Shown here piece by piece: positions 17,776-27,348 of a stretch of 64,000 nt of DNA; position 1 is the stretch's first letter, and each line of letters opens with the position of its first letter. Source of the DNA: Actinomycetes bacterium. Lineage in GTDB: Bacteria; Actinomycetota; Actinomycetes; Mycobacteriales; Micromonosporaceae. The stretch spans positions 1-64,000 of the forward strand of contig JAEYGD010000143.1 of assembly GCA_023402505.1 (NCBI GenBank), read 5' to 3'. The notes beneath the pieces were generated by a model. That model was not told the DNA's origin. It made no database searches and saw only the letters and a program-made list of their open reading frames with translations. The position numbers and the translations under genes were made by a program.

Positions 17776-18666
17776 TCAGTGATCACCGTCGAGCACCGCC
17801 CGCAGGGCCGCGGCGGTGCCATCGACGAAGGGCGGGGTCAGCATGGTCTCGTGTTCGCCGGCTACCGGAATGTCGATCAGCCGGCCCACGTACCGGCGCC
17901 AGCCGTCGCTCGACGTGGCCGCTCCCGTTGCCCGGAGCAGGTGGACCGTTCCGTCGTAGTGCGGCGGCTGCCAGCCCGCCGCGGCCCGGGCGATGGACAT
18001 GGCGATCTCGGCCCGGTCCCGGATGTACTGCTCACCACGCGCCGCCGGCAGCATGCCGGCGGCGGCAAGCAGCGCGACGAGCCGGTCGACGTCGGTTCCG
18101 CTGGGCAGACCGGTGAGGGCCGCCAGCAGACCGTCGATGCTCCGCGCAGACTTCCGGGCCAGGTCCTCGCCCAGCCGCGCCAGCGTCGCGGCTCGTGATT
18201 CGACCGGTGCCTGCGGCACGGGTGGTGCGCTGTCGATCAGAACCACACGGTCCACGATCCGTCCGGCGGCGGTCAGTCGCGCCGCAACGGCGAGCGCGAT
18301 CATCCCTCCAGTGGACCAGCCACCCAGACGGATGTCACCGTGCGGACGCTCTCGCGCCACCTCCTCGGCATACGTGGCGACCAGTTCATCCATCACGAAA
18401 CCGTGCTCGGCGCCGGGCGGCGGCTGGATCCCGTAGAACGGCTCGACGACGCCCAGGCGGGCGGCCAGATCCGGGTAGCAGAGCACCGACCCGCTGCCCG
18501 GGTGCAGGCAGAAGAACGGCGTACCGGACCCGGTGCTCTTGATCGTCACCAGCACTTCGGACGATCCGTCCGGGGTCGTTGCGTTGATCCGCCCGGCCCG
18601 CGACCGGGCCGCGAACAGGGCGCGCTGCGCCGGGGTCAGCCGGTCGAGCCGGGCGGTGGCCGTCAT
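17776..18666 (-). CDS. Stand-alone type I-like NRPS thioesterase
   Basis: A 296-residue alpha/beta hydrolase. Ser118 lies in GGWSTGG, an Asp follows in VVLIDSAPP and the His is in AGEHETML, forming the usual triad. The first 45 residues (LTPAQRALFAARSRAG) resemble the linker after a carrier domain, as if the TE had split from a synthetase. No NRPS in the window carries a fused TE, so this is the best candidate for releasing the final peptide, by hydrolysis or cyclisation. Its ATG overlaps the stop of the di-iron oxygenase. Confidence 0.88.
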   Translation of the reverse strand: MTATARLDRLTPAQRALFAARSRAGRINATTPDGSSEVLVTIKSTGSGTPFFCLHPGSGSVLCYPDLAARLGVVEPFYGIQPPPGAEHGFVMDELVATYAEEVARERPHGDIRLGGWSTGGMIALAVAARLTAAGRIVDRVVLIDSAPPVPQAPVESRAATLARLGEDLARKSARSIDGLLAALTGLPSGTDVDRLVALLAAAGMLPAARGEQYIRDRAEIAMSIARAAAGWQPPHYDGTVHLLRATGAATSSDGWRRYVGRLIDIPVAGEHETMLTPPFVDGTAAALRAVLDGDH

Positions 18667-19667
18667 CGCCTGGCTCCCGCTTCGTCCTTGGTGGCGAGCC
18701 AGGCCGGCACCACCGGGGCCTCGTCCACCCAGTCGGGGATCGGCGGGAAGTCGAACTCGACCCGGTCGGTCAACTCCAGCTCACGCACGATGCGCCGGGC
18801 ACCGGAGAAGTCCCGTAGCAGTCGCGTACCGCTCGGCGTGGACCGCATGTCCCCGATGATTTCGTCGGCGCCGGCGATGCCCGCCTGGTGCAGGGCCCGC
18901 TGGAACGAGGAGAGGTCCTGCGCCGCGAAGGCTTCCAGAGCGAGCGGCAGTGCCGTGGCGAACGACTCCTGTTCGCGGTGGGACATCTTCGGGTAGATCC
19001 GCTTGAGCACCTCGACGACGACCGAGCCGTGCGCCGACTCGTCCCGCAGATGAAGACCGGTGATCAGCGAATGCAGCGGTTGGATCGTGTCGTCCCGGGA
19101 GATCAGCGCGAGATAGGCGTTGATGCTCGTCTCCGCGACGGCACCCCACGCGAGCGCGTACACGTCGCGTTCCCAGCGTTCCGGCAACCCGTCCAGGGCG
19201 GCCAGCAACCGGCGGTGCGTGACGATCGGGACGGCCTCGCCCTGTGCCCGGATGCCGCGTAGCTCGCTGGTCCGCTCGATCGCCATCATGTGCATGTAGG
19301 TGTGGTAGCTCTCGTCGACGAGGGCCTGCTGCACCGTCTGGCGCACCTCGGGTTCGTCGCTGCCCGGGAACCGGCCATCCATGATCAACGCAAATGCCGG
19401 CTCGGCGATGTGCTTCTCGGTGGCGATGACCCGTTCGTTGTAGGTCAGCCACAGCAGGGTCAGCACCTGGTCGCGCTTCTCCGGAGTAGCGGCCTCGAAC
19501 AGTGGGTGCCGCGCGAACGGCACGATGTCGGTCGGGTAGTCGGGCACCGCGTGGTCGTACGGCAGGACCTGCTCGACGCCGTCCCACTGTCCCCGGACGG
19601 CGGCGCGAGCCGACCAAACCTCGGAGAGCCGGCGCAGGACCGAGCGGTTGACGACGTTCTCGGTCAT
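18663..19667 (-). CDS. AurF/CmlI-type di-iron N-oxygenase
   Basis: A 334-residue helical protein. All seven expected AurF metal ligands can be placed with the right spacing: Glu84, Glu119 and His122 (DESYH), Glu179 (AET), and His206, Glu210 and His213 (HLRDESAH). AurF oxidises p-aminobenzoate to p-nitrobenzoate and CmlI oxidises an arylamine in chloramphenicol biosynthesis. Together with the ADC synthase here this suggests oxidation of an aromatic amine to hydroxylamine, nitroso or nitro. Its start overlaps the stop of the C-A-T synthetase and its stop overlaps the TE start. Other AurF relatives act on non-aromatic amines, so the substrate is inferred. Confidence 0.85.
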   Translation of the reverse strand: MTENVVNRSVLRRLSEVWSARAAVRGQWDGVEQVLPYDHAVPDYPTDIVPFARHPLFEAATPEKRDQVLTLLWLTYNERVIATEKHIAEPAFALIMDGRFPGSDEPEVRQTVQQALVDESYHTYMHMMAIERTSELRGIRAQGEAVPIVTHRRLLAALDGLPERWERDVYALAWGAVAETSINAYLALISRDDTIQPLHSLITGLHLRDESAHGSVVVEVLKRIYPKMSHREQESFATALPLALEAFAAQDLSSFQRALHQAGIAGADEIIGDMRSTPSGTRLLRDFSGARRIVRELELTDRVEFDFPPIPDWVDEAPVVPAWLATKDEAGARR

Positions 19668-22600
19668 GATGATCCTTTCCCGTCGGGTTCTGTCCCGGCT
19701 GCAGCCGAGGCGCGCGAGATCAGGTCGAGCTGCCGGGTTGCCTCTTCATCGGTCAGGGCGCTGATCTCGTCCAACAGGGCCGTGTCGGCCGCGTCGACCG
19801 CCTGCCGCAGATGATTCGCCACGGCCCGCGCGGTCGGCTCGGCGAACACATCGGCCGCTTCCAGTCGAACGCCGAACTCCGCGTACGCCCAGGCCATCAG
19901 GTCCATCAACTCCAGCGAGGTGGCACCGGCGACGAACAGGTCGTCCGCCGCGCCCAAACCACTCACCTCGAGCAACTCAGCGCATCTCGCGGTGACCCGG
20001 TCTTCCAGCGAGCTGTCGGCTGGGCGCCGGCCGGGGTCGGCGGTGCCGCCGCTCGCCCTCGGCGCCGGCAGTGCGTTGCGGTCCACCTTTCCGGTTCGGG
20101 TCAGCGGGAACTCATCGAGCACGACCAGCCAGGACGGCACCAGATGTCGAGGCAGCTCCCGCACCAGTGCTGCCCGCATCGCCGTCTCGTCGAACTCGCC
20201 GGCGCTGGACTTCAGCGTCAGGTAGGCGGCCAACCGGACACCGCGTCGCTCCGCGATGCCGGACACGACGGCGTCCCGGACACCGGGCAGCCGCCGGAGC
20301 GCGGTCTCGGTCTCGGCCGGATCCACCCGGATCCCACCGATCTTGAGCTCGTGGTCGATCCGGCCCACGAAGCCGACCGTGCCGTCCGCACTCTGCCGGA
20401 CCAGATCACCGGTGCGGTAGGCGCGCGATCCAGGTGGCCCGAAGGGGTCCGGCACGAAGCGTTCCGCGGTGAGTCCGGGACCGCCGACGTAACCACGGGC
20501 CAGACCAGCCCCGCCGATCCACAACTCGGCGTCCTCGTCGTCCGGCGCGAGGTTGCCCGAGGTGTCAACCGCGTACGCCCGGCGGCCGGGAAGTGGACGG
20601 CCGAGGGGTGGGTCGCCGGCGACCGCAGCCGAACAAACGTGTGCGAGCATCTCGACGGTGCATTCGGTGGGCCCGTACAGGTTGACCACCGTGCGGCCGG
20701 GACTCTGCCAGGTCCGGGCCAGCGATCCGGTAAGCCGCTCCCCGGCAATGCCGAGGAGGCGCAGCCGGGGCAGGTCGGACTCGGGCAGCCGGCTCGCTAC
20801 AGTCGGCGTCAGCACCGCATGTGTCACCTGCTGCTGGGCCATGAAGAGGGCGAGCTTCGGCGGGGAGGCCACCTCCGCCTCCGACGCGACGCAGACGCAC
20901 GCTCCGGCGGCCAGTGGTGCGAAGATCTGGGTGATGGAGGAGTCGAAGACGTTCGCCGCGGACTGCAGAAACCGGTCGCCCGGCCGGAGCCCGAATCGCT
21001 CGACCGCGTCGGCGAGGTGCGCGAGAGCGGCGTCGTGCCCGATCATCACGCCTTTCGGCCGGCCGGTTGATCCCGACGTGAACAGCACGTACGCGAGCGA
21101 TCCGGTCGGTTGCCGGTCATCGTCCACGACGGTGTCCGGTGCCGGTCCCGGCGAGACGCCGTCCGCGTCGACCACGAGCAGCCGGACCGCTGGGTCGAGA
21201 TCGGTGGCACCCGCCGCGACGATCACGACCTCGGCCCTGGCATGCGCGGCGATCTCGGTCCGGCGGACCGGCGGATGGTCCGGATCGAGCGGTAGGAACG
21301 CGCCACCGGCGCGGAGCACGGCGAGCTGGGCGATGATCGCGCTGATCGACCGGGACAGACAGACGCCGACCACCTGGTCCGGGCCGATTCCCATCGCCCG
21401 CAACTGCCCGGCCAGCCGAGCGGAGCGGTGCAGCAACTCCGCTCCCGAAAGGGTGGTCTGCCCATCGGTGAGCGCTGGGCCGTCGCCGCACTTCTCGAGC
21501 GCCGGCACCAGCCAGTGGTGCAGCGTCGGGGCGCCGGTGACGACCTGCGATCCCCCGTCGGCGTGGACCATCCGCCGGGCCAGTTCGTCCGGGCGCAGCA
21601 GCGGCAGCTGGCCGATCCGGCACGCCGGTTGGGCCGCGACTCCGGTCAGCAGCGTGACGAACCGGTCGAGGGTGCGCTCGATACGGTCGGCGTCGAACAG
21701 ATCGGTGGAGTACTTGGCCCACAGGGTGGCGTCGTGACCGGGCGGGCCCTGCCGTACCCCGAACTCGACGTCGAACTCGACCCGTTCCACCGGAAGATCC
21801 ATGGTGGAGATGCGCAGACCGGCAAGGTCGGCGCGGGGTGGCGCGAAGGGCTGTACCGCGAGCGAGATCCTGGCCAGGGGGTACCGTCCGGGCTCCCGCA
21901 CGGGGGCGACCGCCTCGACCACCTCGGCGTACGGCAGCTGCTGATGCTCGGTCGCCGCCAGGACCGTGTCCCGGGCCCGGTCGATCAGCTCGACGAACGT
22001 GGGGTCGTCGCCGACCGGGACACGGATCGGCAGGATCCGCATGAACGGCCCGGCCACCTGTTCCAGCTCCACCTGGGGACGGCCACCGAACGCCGCGCCG
22101 ATGACGATGTCCGAGGACCGGGTGCTGCGGTGCAGCAGGGCGGTCAGCCCGGCGAGTAGCAGGTGGAACGCGGACGCGCGATGGTGCTCGGCCAGCTCGG
22201 TCAGGGACGTGACCAGGGCCGCGGGCAGTTTCCGCTGCACGACTGCGCCGCGGTGGGTGGGCCGGGCCGGCGGCGGACGGTCGGTGCCGAGCGTGACCGG
22301 CTTCAGCCCGGCCAGTTGCGACCGCCAGTACTCGACGTCCGCGGCGGCGCGACCGGATTCCCTCCGCTGCGACTCCCAAATCGCCACATCGGCGTACTGG
22401 GCGGGCAGTGGGGGCAACTCGGCCGGTTCGCCGCGGCGGACGGCCGCGTACGACGATCCGAGGTCGAGCAGAAGCAGCCGGACGGACTCGCCGTCGACCG
22501 CGATGTGGTGCACGGTCAGGGCCAGCACATGCTCGGTGCCGGACAGCCGCGCCAGTCGGGCACGAAGCAGCGGCGCCACCTCGAGTTCGAAGGGCTTGAC

Positions 22601-23032
22601 GCTCTCCGCCCGCAACAGCTCGCTCAGTGCCGTTTCGCTCTCACTCACGGGTAAGCGATGCAGATCGGTCACTGGGAGCGCCACCGGCGCCGCGGGCTGA
22701 ATGATCTGCCGCACGTGGCGGTCTGACCGAGCAAAGGTCGTACGCAGCGTGGCATGCCGTGCCACCACGGCATCGAGGGCGGCGGACAGAGCAGCCACGT
22801 CGAGAGGGCCGTGCAGGCGCAGGGCGAAGAAGACGTTGTGGACCGCGGCTTGCGGGGCACTCTGGTGCGCCGCCCACATCAGACGCTGGCTGGTCGAGGC
22901 ATCGATGGCGGCGCCCGGAGCCACGGCGGTGCCGGTGACCATGCGGTCCGTTGCCGCACCGGTTGCCCGGCGACGGATCAGCCGTGGCCGGCCGCTCGCT
23001 TCCCGCGGTTCGGCAGAACCGGTCGAGAGCAT
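19664..23032 (-). CDS. NRPS module C-A-T (unassigned substrate)
   Basis: A 1122-residue synthetase. The ATG at 23032 is chosen because AGGAGG lies six bases upstream; the frame opens earlier only at a TTG without such a site. The C domain carries HHIAVDGES; the A domain has [20 protein letters not shown] and NALPAPR after the A10 lysine; the T domain has GATSL with Ser near 1039. By alignment to GrsA the specificity residues read roughly D-S-T-V-G-A-L-V-E, which I cannot assign. A 40-residue acidic tail ([13 protein letters not shown]) may be a docking region for the following TE. It is probably the last module before release. Confidence 0.9.
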   Translation of the reverse strand: MLSTGSAEPREASGRPRLIRRRATGAATDRMVTGTAVAPGAAIDASTSQRLMWAAHQSAPQAAVHNVFFALRLHGPLDVAALSAALDAVVARHATLRTTFARSDRHVRQIIQPAAPVALPVTDLHRLPVSESETALSELLRAESVKPFELEVAPLLRARLARLSGTEHVLALTVHHIAVDGESVRLLLLDLGSSYAAVRRGEPAELPPLPAQYADVAIWESQRRESGRAAADVEYWRSQLAGLKPVTLGTDRPPPARPTHRGAVVQRKLPAALVTSLTELAEHHRASAFHLLLAGLTALLHRSTRSSDIVIGAAFGGRPQVELEQVAGPFMRILPIRVPVGDDPTFVELIDRARDTVLAATEHQQLPYAEVVEAVAPVREPGRYPLARISLAVQPFAPPRADLAGLRISTMDLPVERVEFDVEFGVRQGPPGHDATLWAKYSTDLFDADRIERTLDRFVTLLTGVAAQPACRIGQLPLLRPDELARRMVHADGGSQVVTGAPTLHHWLVPALEKCGDGPALTDGQTTLSGAELLHRSARLAGQLRAMGIGPDQVVGVCLSRSISAIIAQLAVLRAGGAFLPLDPDHPPVRRTEIAAHARAEVVIVAAGATDLDPAVRLLVVDADGVSPGPAPDTVVDDDRQPTGSLAYVLFTSGSTGRPKGVMIGHDAALAHLADAVERFGLRPGDRFLQSAANVFDSSITQIFAPLAAGACVCVASEAEVASPPKLALFMAQQQVTHAVLTPTVASRLPESDLPRLRLLGIAGERLTGSLARTWQSPGRTVVNLYGPTECTVEMLAHVCSAAVAGDPPLGRPLPGRRAYAVDTSGNLAPDDEDAELWIGGAGLARGYVGGPGLTAERFVPDPFGPPGSRAYRTGDLVRQSADGTVGFVGRIDHELKIGGIRVDPAETETALRRLPGVRDAVVSGIAERRGVRLAAYLTLKSSAGEFDETAMRAALVRELPRHLVPSWLVVLDEFPLTRTGKVDRNALPAPRASGGTADPGRRPADSSLEDRVTARCAELLEVSGLGAADDLFVAGATSLELMDLMAWAYAEFGVRLEAADVFAEPTARAVANHLRQAVDAADTALLDEISALTDEEATRQLDLISRASAAAGTEPDGKGSS

Positions 23033-23126
23033 CCACTGCCTCCTCTCTTCACCGGCAGCAGCCGCTGGCGCGACCGCCCGCTCTGGTTCCAGCTTCGCCA
23101 AGGCGGTGGCGAAGCCGCTATCCGTG

Positions 23127-24911
23127 TTATCCCGTACGCGCCGGCTCGGGCACCTCGTCCGCGGCCTCGATCTCTTCCGCCAGCAACGCGACGGTCGGCA
23201 GGTCGAACAGCGCGCGCATCGGCACCTCGAGGTCGAGGTCGGCGGACATCCGTGCGGCGAGTTGCATGGCCAGTACGGAGTGGCCGCCGAGCTGGAAAAA
23301 GCTGTCGTGAACGCTCACTTCCTCGACGCCCAGGACATCGCGAAAGAGGTCGGCGAGCCGGCGTTCGAGCGTCGACCGGGGCGCGACCATGAGGGTCGGG
23401 CCGGCGGCATCGTGACGCCCCGGCGCGGGCAGCGCCTTCCGGTCGATCTTGCCGCGTTCGGTGAGCGGCAGGCGGTCGAGGACAACGATGTGTGCCGGCA
23501 CCAGATAGCTGGGCAGCTCTGCGCTCAACCGGGTGATCAGTTGCACCGGCAGATCCTTGGCGTCACCGGGGTCTGCCGGGACCACGTAGCCGACGAGCCG
23601 GGCATCGGCGCCGGACCCCCTGACCAGAACGATCGCCTCCCGGGTCCGGGGATCTGCCCGCAGCTGGGATTCCACCTCCTGCGGCTCGATCCGATGTCCC
23701 CGCAGCTTGACCTGCGTGTCGAAGCGCCCGAGAAACTCCAGCCGGCCGTCGTGGCGCCACCGGGCCAGGTCACCGGTGCGATAGGCTCGGCCGCCGGGAT
23801 GCTCGGCCATCGGATGCGGGACGAAGCGCTCGGCCGTGGCAGCGGGCTGGCCGAGATAGCCACGCGCGACGCCGTGCCCGCCGATCACCACTTCGCCCGG
23901 CACTCCGATCGGTGCCGGTTCGCCCGAGGGGTCCAAAACGAAGACGTCGGTGTCGGGCAGCGGGCGGCCGATCGGTAGGCGCCCGGAGACCCCTCGGGGT
24001 TCGGCGAGGATCTCCGCGGTCGCGAAGGAGGTGGTCTCGGTGGGGCCGTACAGGTGCACCAGCCGAAGGCCGGGCGCCGAGCCGGCGACGGCGCGTACGG
24101 TCTCCGGCGCGATCGCCTCGCCGCCGAACAGCAGGGCCCGTAGCCGAGCGCGGCCGGGCGCGGCCACCTCGGATCCCACGGCAGCGAACCAGGCACTGGT
24201 CAGGTGCGCGACGGTGACACCGCGGCGATCGAGTTGCCCGGCAAGCTCGGCGCCGGACAGCCGATCCGGGGCATCGAAACCGACGACCGTGGCGCCCGCC
24301 AGCAGGGTCCCCCACAGCTCGAAGCTGAGGATGTCGAACGCGACGTTGCCGAGCTGAGCCACCCGGTCGCTGCGCCGCAGGTCCAGGTAGGGCTGGTCGG
24401 CGAACCGGCTCAGCAGTCCGCCGTGGGTGAGGCCGACCGGCTTGGGCCGCCCGGTGGATCCGGAGGTGAACAGCACCGCGGCCAGGTCGTCATCGCAGAG
24501 GGCGGGAAGTCCGGGCCGCTCCGGCGACAGGTCGTGCGGCATCTCCGGGTCGTCCCGGGACAGGACCAGGCGCACGTCCGCCGCGGAGAGCATCTCGGCG
24601 GTGCGAGCGGCCGGACAGTCGGGGTCCAGCGGCAGGTACGCGGCGCCGGCCGCTAGCACCCCGAGCAGTCGGGACGCGAGTTCCAGGCAGTTCGCCGCGG
24701 ACACCGCTACCACGTCGCCACGACGGACTCCATGTCCGAGAAGGAGCCGGGCGTAGTTGTCCGCGGCGTCGAGCAGCCCGGCGTAGCTGAGCCGGGCGTC
24801 GCCGTGCTCGACCGCGATGGCGTCCGGGTCCTCCCGCGCGACCCGCTCGATCGCGATCGGCAGGCCCGATCCGGTCCGGGCCGGTACCGCTGTGCGCATC
24901 TGGGCAGTCAT
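23127..24911 (-). CDS. NRPS A-T didomain, hydroxyphenylglycine-like code
   Basis: A 594-residue protein with an adenylation domain ([32 protein letters not shown]) and a carrier domain (LGGHSVLAMQL, Ser545). It has no condensation domain. Specificity residues read about D-I-F-H-L-G-L-S-F, close to the 4-hydroxyphenylglycine code D-I-F-H-L-G-L-L-C. This agrees with the 4-hydroxymandelate synthase in the cluster. It probably works with the stand-alone C protein encoded about 4.3 kb upstream in the same run, as a split module. 4-Aminophenylglycine or a similar arylglycine is an alternative. Its ATG lies four bases after the GNAT stop. Confidence 0.9.
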   Translation of the reverse strand: MTAQMRTAVPARTGSGLPIAIERVAREDPDAIAVEHGDARLSYAGLLDAADNYARLLLGHGVRRGDVVAVSAANCLELASRLLGVLAAGAAYLPLDPDCPAARTAEMLSAADVRLVLSRDDPEMPHDLSPERPGLPALCDDDLAAVLFTSGSTGRPKPVGLTHGGLLSRFADQPYLDLRRSDRVAQLGNVAFDILSFELWGTLLAGATVVGFDAPDRLSGAELAGQLDRRGVTVAHLTSAWFAAVGSEVAAPGRARLRALLFGGEAIAPETVRAVAGSAPGLRLVHLYGPTETTSFATAEILAEPRGVSGRLPIGRPLPDTDVFVLDPSGEPAPIGVPGEVVIGGHGVARGYLGQPAATAERFVPHPMAEHPGGRAYRTGDLARWRHDGRLEFLGRFDTQVKLRGHRIEPQEVESQLRADPRTREAIVLVRGSGADARLVGYVVPADPGDAKDLPVQLITRLSAELPSYLVPAHIVVLDRLPLTERGKIDRKALPAPGRHDAAGPTLMVAPRSTLERRLADLFRDVLGVEEVSVHDSFFQLGGHSVLAMQLAARMSADLDLEVPMRALFDLPTVALLAEEIEAADEVPEPARTG

Positions 24912-24915
24912 CGGC

Positions 24916-25530
24916 TCACCTCGCCCGGGACAGGGTACGTCGCATGATCATCTGAATGGACCGGTCCGGTGCCTTGCTCGGCACCTCTTCGAAGCCGGCC
25001 TCGTCGTACATCGACTTCAGGCCCGGGAAGGCGGAGTTGTTCTCCAGTTTGCCGTCGCGTGGCTTGACCGGATAACCCTCGAACGCCGGGGCGCCGCTGG
25101 CGTCCGCGAGCTCGACAGCCGCCTTGAGGAGGGCATGCGCGATCTTCTTCCTGCGGTGCTTGCGGTGCACGAAGTAGCAGACTGTCGACCAGGTGCCGGC
25201 CGGCGGCTCGGCACCGTCGACCGGTGTCAGCGCCTGGGATCGGAGGAGCCTGGGAAACGACTCGCGCGGTCCGGCCGAGCACCAGCCCACCGGCTCTCCG
25301 TCGGCGTAGGCGAGCAGGCCAACGGTTTCGCCGGCCTGCACCTTCTCGCGCATCGCCTGCTTGTTGCCCGCACCGCGGTTGGCGATCGCCTCCTTCTGCG
25401 TCGTCCGCCACCACATGCACCAGCATCGTCCGGGGATCGCGGCGGAACAGAACAGTGACTCGTAGTCCGGCCAGAGCTTCTCACTCAGCACTTCGACCGT
25501 GACCGCCTCGGCGGTGTCGTTCTTGGTCAT
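24916..25530 (-). CDS. GNAT-family N-acetyltransferase
   Basis: A 204-residue protein. The acetyl-CoA region is VCYFVHRKHRRKKIAHALLKAAV, where RKHRRKKIA corresponds to the Q/RxxGxG/A pyrophosphate loop in an Arg-rich variant. PVGWCSAGPRESFPRL near residues 81-96 is typical of an actinomycete GNAT subgroup. It could acetylate an amine of a precursor, the product as self-protection, or a nucleotide-like substrate. It lies between the exporters and the A-T gene with short gaps, so it is co-transcribed with the cluster. Confidence 0.82.
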   Translation of the reverse strand: MTKNDTAEAVTVEVLSEKLWPDYESLFCSAAIPGRCWCMWWRTTQKEAIANRGAGNKQAMREKVQAGETVGLLAYADGEPVGWCSAGPRESFPRLLRSQALTPVDGAEPPAGTWSTVCYFVHRKHRRKKIAHALLKAAVELADASGAPAFEGYPVKPRDGKLENNSAFPGLKSMYDEAGFEEVPSKAPDRSIQMIMRRTLSRAR

Positions 25531-25563
25531 CGGGTATCCCTTCGTCCGGCCCGGATGAGGTGC

Positions 25564-27348
25564 TCAGCGATATCCGCGGGCCTGGAGTTCGTAGAGCTCG
25601 GCGTACAGTGCGCCGTCGTTGATCAGTTCGTCGTGGCTGCCGAGCTCGGTGAGCCGGCCACCGTCGAGCACGGCGACGCGATCGGCCATCCGCACGGTGG
25701 AGAACCGGTGCGACACCAGGAGCGTGACGCCACCGGTCCTTCGTGCGGCCTCCCGGGCCGCGACCACGTACCGTTCGAGCAGGGCGAATTCCGTCTCGGC
25801 GTCCAGGCTCGAGGTGGGCTCATCGAGCACCAGCAGCAGCGGCGCCGGACGCATCAGCCCGCGGGCCAGCGCCAGCTTCTGCCACTGCCCGCCGGACAGG
25901 TCGGTACCCTCGCCGAAGGAACGGCCGAGCAGAGTGTCCAGCCCATGATCGACGGCCGGTGGGACCTCGGACGCGCTCGCCCGCTCGAGTGCCGCCTCGA
26001 TTCTCTCCCGGTCGTCGACGTACGGCAGATCGCCGATCCCAACCGTCTCGCCCATGGCCAGCTCGAACCGCACGAAGTCTTGGAACGCCGCGGACGTCCG
26101 CTCGCGCCACGCCTGCGGATCGAGCTCGGTCAGATCGGTGTCATCGACGGTGATCCGTCCGGAGGTGGGTGGATAGAACCCGCAGAGGAGCTTGACAAGC
26201 GTCGTCTTCCCTGCCCCGTTCTCGCCGACCAGCGCCACGGTGCTGCCGGCCGGCAGGTCCAGGTTGATGTCGGTCAGGATGTCGCGATCCGTGCCCGGGT
26301 AGCGGAAGGAGACCTCGCGCAGGGAGATTCCCTGGTGCAACCGCTGCGGCGTCTCGGCGACCACTGCCGGCCGGGGCTGCGCGGTCGCGTAGTCGACCAG
26401 CCATTGGAACCGCTCGGCCGCCCGCAGGCAGACCAGCAGCCGGCCGATCGTACCGACCAGACCCTCGACTTGACCGTTGAGCTGCACAGCCACGGTGAGC
26501 ACGGCGACCACGTCGCCGGGGGTCGCCACGCCGGTGGCCGCCCGGTACACGATCAGCGCCACCGCTCCGGCGAAGCCCAAACCGAAGATCAACCAGCCGC
26601 CCGCCACCAGGGCGGCACCCCGCAGCCGGGCACGCAGCCGGACCTGGTTGATGACGTTCCAGAGGTGGCCGTAGCGGCGCGGGACTTCGTCCTGAAGTCC
26701 GAAGACCCGCATTTCCTTGGCGGCTTCCGCGCTGGTCGTCAGCGAGTACAGACCGATCGCCTGGTACCAGTTCTCGAGGGTGGAATCCTTGGCGGATCGA
26801 TCCAGATCGGCGGCCCGACGGCTGGCGAGGTACGACGGCACCGCGAACAGCGGCAGCAACAGCAGCAGCGGGTTGAGGACGGCCAGCAGCACTACCGTGG
26901 CCGCCGCTCGCGCGAGCAACCCGAACGCCCGCACCACGGTGCCGAGCGCCATGGTCAACTGGCTGCGCTCGAATCGCAGCATCTCCAGCTTCGAGCGGTA
27001 TTCCGGCAGCTCATGATGCGCGATGCCGGGCAGCGCCGCGGCGAGCGTGATGATCCGCTTGTCGATCAGCAGGTCAGTCCGTTCACTGACCAGGGTGCTC
27101 ACCTGGACGTTGGCCACGGAGGCCCAGCGACTCGCGGCAAGCAGGGCGGCCAGCAGCACGGCGTACCAGACGGCGTCGCCGGACGCACCCGCGGTGAGCG
27201 CGTCCACCAGCAGCTTGACCACCCACACCGCGGCGACCACCCCCAGTTCGGCGATGCCCAGCAGGAACATGCCGAGCACGCCGCGCCGGTCGGCCGACCA
27301 CGCCGTTCGCAGCACCAGGCCCAATGGCCGCAACGATTTCCCGTTCAT
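25564..27348 (-). CDS. ABC exporter, fused membrane and ATPase domains (second of pair)
   Basis: A 594-residue half-exporter. Hydrophobic helices fill residues 15-320. The ATPase has GENGAGKTTLVKLL (Walker A), LSGGQWQKLALARG (signature), LLLVLDEPTSSLD (Walker B) and a switch His in LVSHRFS. Its ATG overlaps the stop of the first exporter gene, so a heterodimer is likely. Location inside the biosynthetic run suggests export of the peptide or self-resistance. Confidence 0.93.
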   Translation of the reverse strand: MNGKSLRPLGLVLRTAWSADRRGVLGMFLLGIAELGVVAAVWVVKLLVDALTAGASGDAVWYAVLLAALLAASRWASVANVQVSTLVSERTDLLIDKRIITLAAALPGIAHHELPEYRSKLEMLRFERSQLTMALGTVVRAFGLLARAAATVVLLAVLNPLLLLLPLFAVPSYLASRRAADLDRSAKDSTLENWYQAIGLYSLTTSAEAAKEMRVFGLQDEVPRRYGHLWNVINQVRLRARLRGAALVAGGWLIFGLGFAGAVALIVYRAATGVATPGDVVAVLTVAVQLNGQVEGLVGTIGRLLVCLRAAERFQWLVDYATAQPRPAVVAETPQRLHQGISLREVSFRYPGTDRDILTDINLDLPAGSTVALVGENGAGKTTLVKLLCGFYPPTSGRITVDDTDLTELDPQAWRERTSAAFQDFVRFELAMGETVGIGDLPYVDDRERIEAALERASASEVPPAVDHGLDTLLGRSFGEGTDLSGGQWQKLALARGLMRPAPLLLVLDEPTSSLDAETEFALLERYVVAAREAARRTGGVTLLVSHRFSTVRMADRVAVLDGGRLTELGSHDELINDGALYAELYELQARGYR

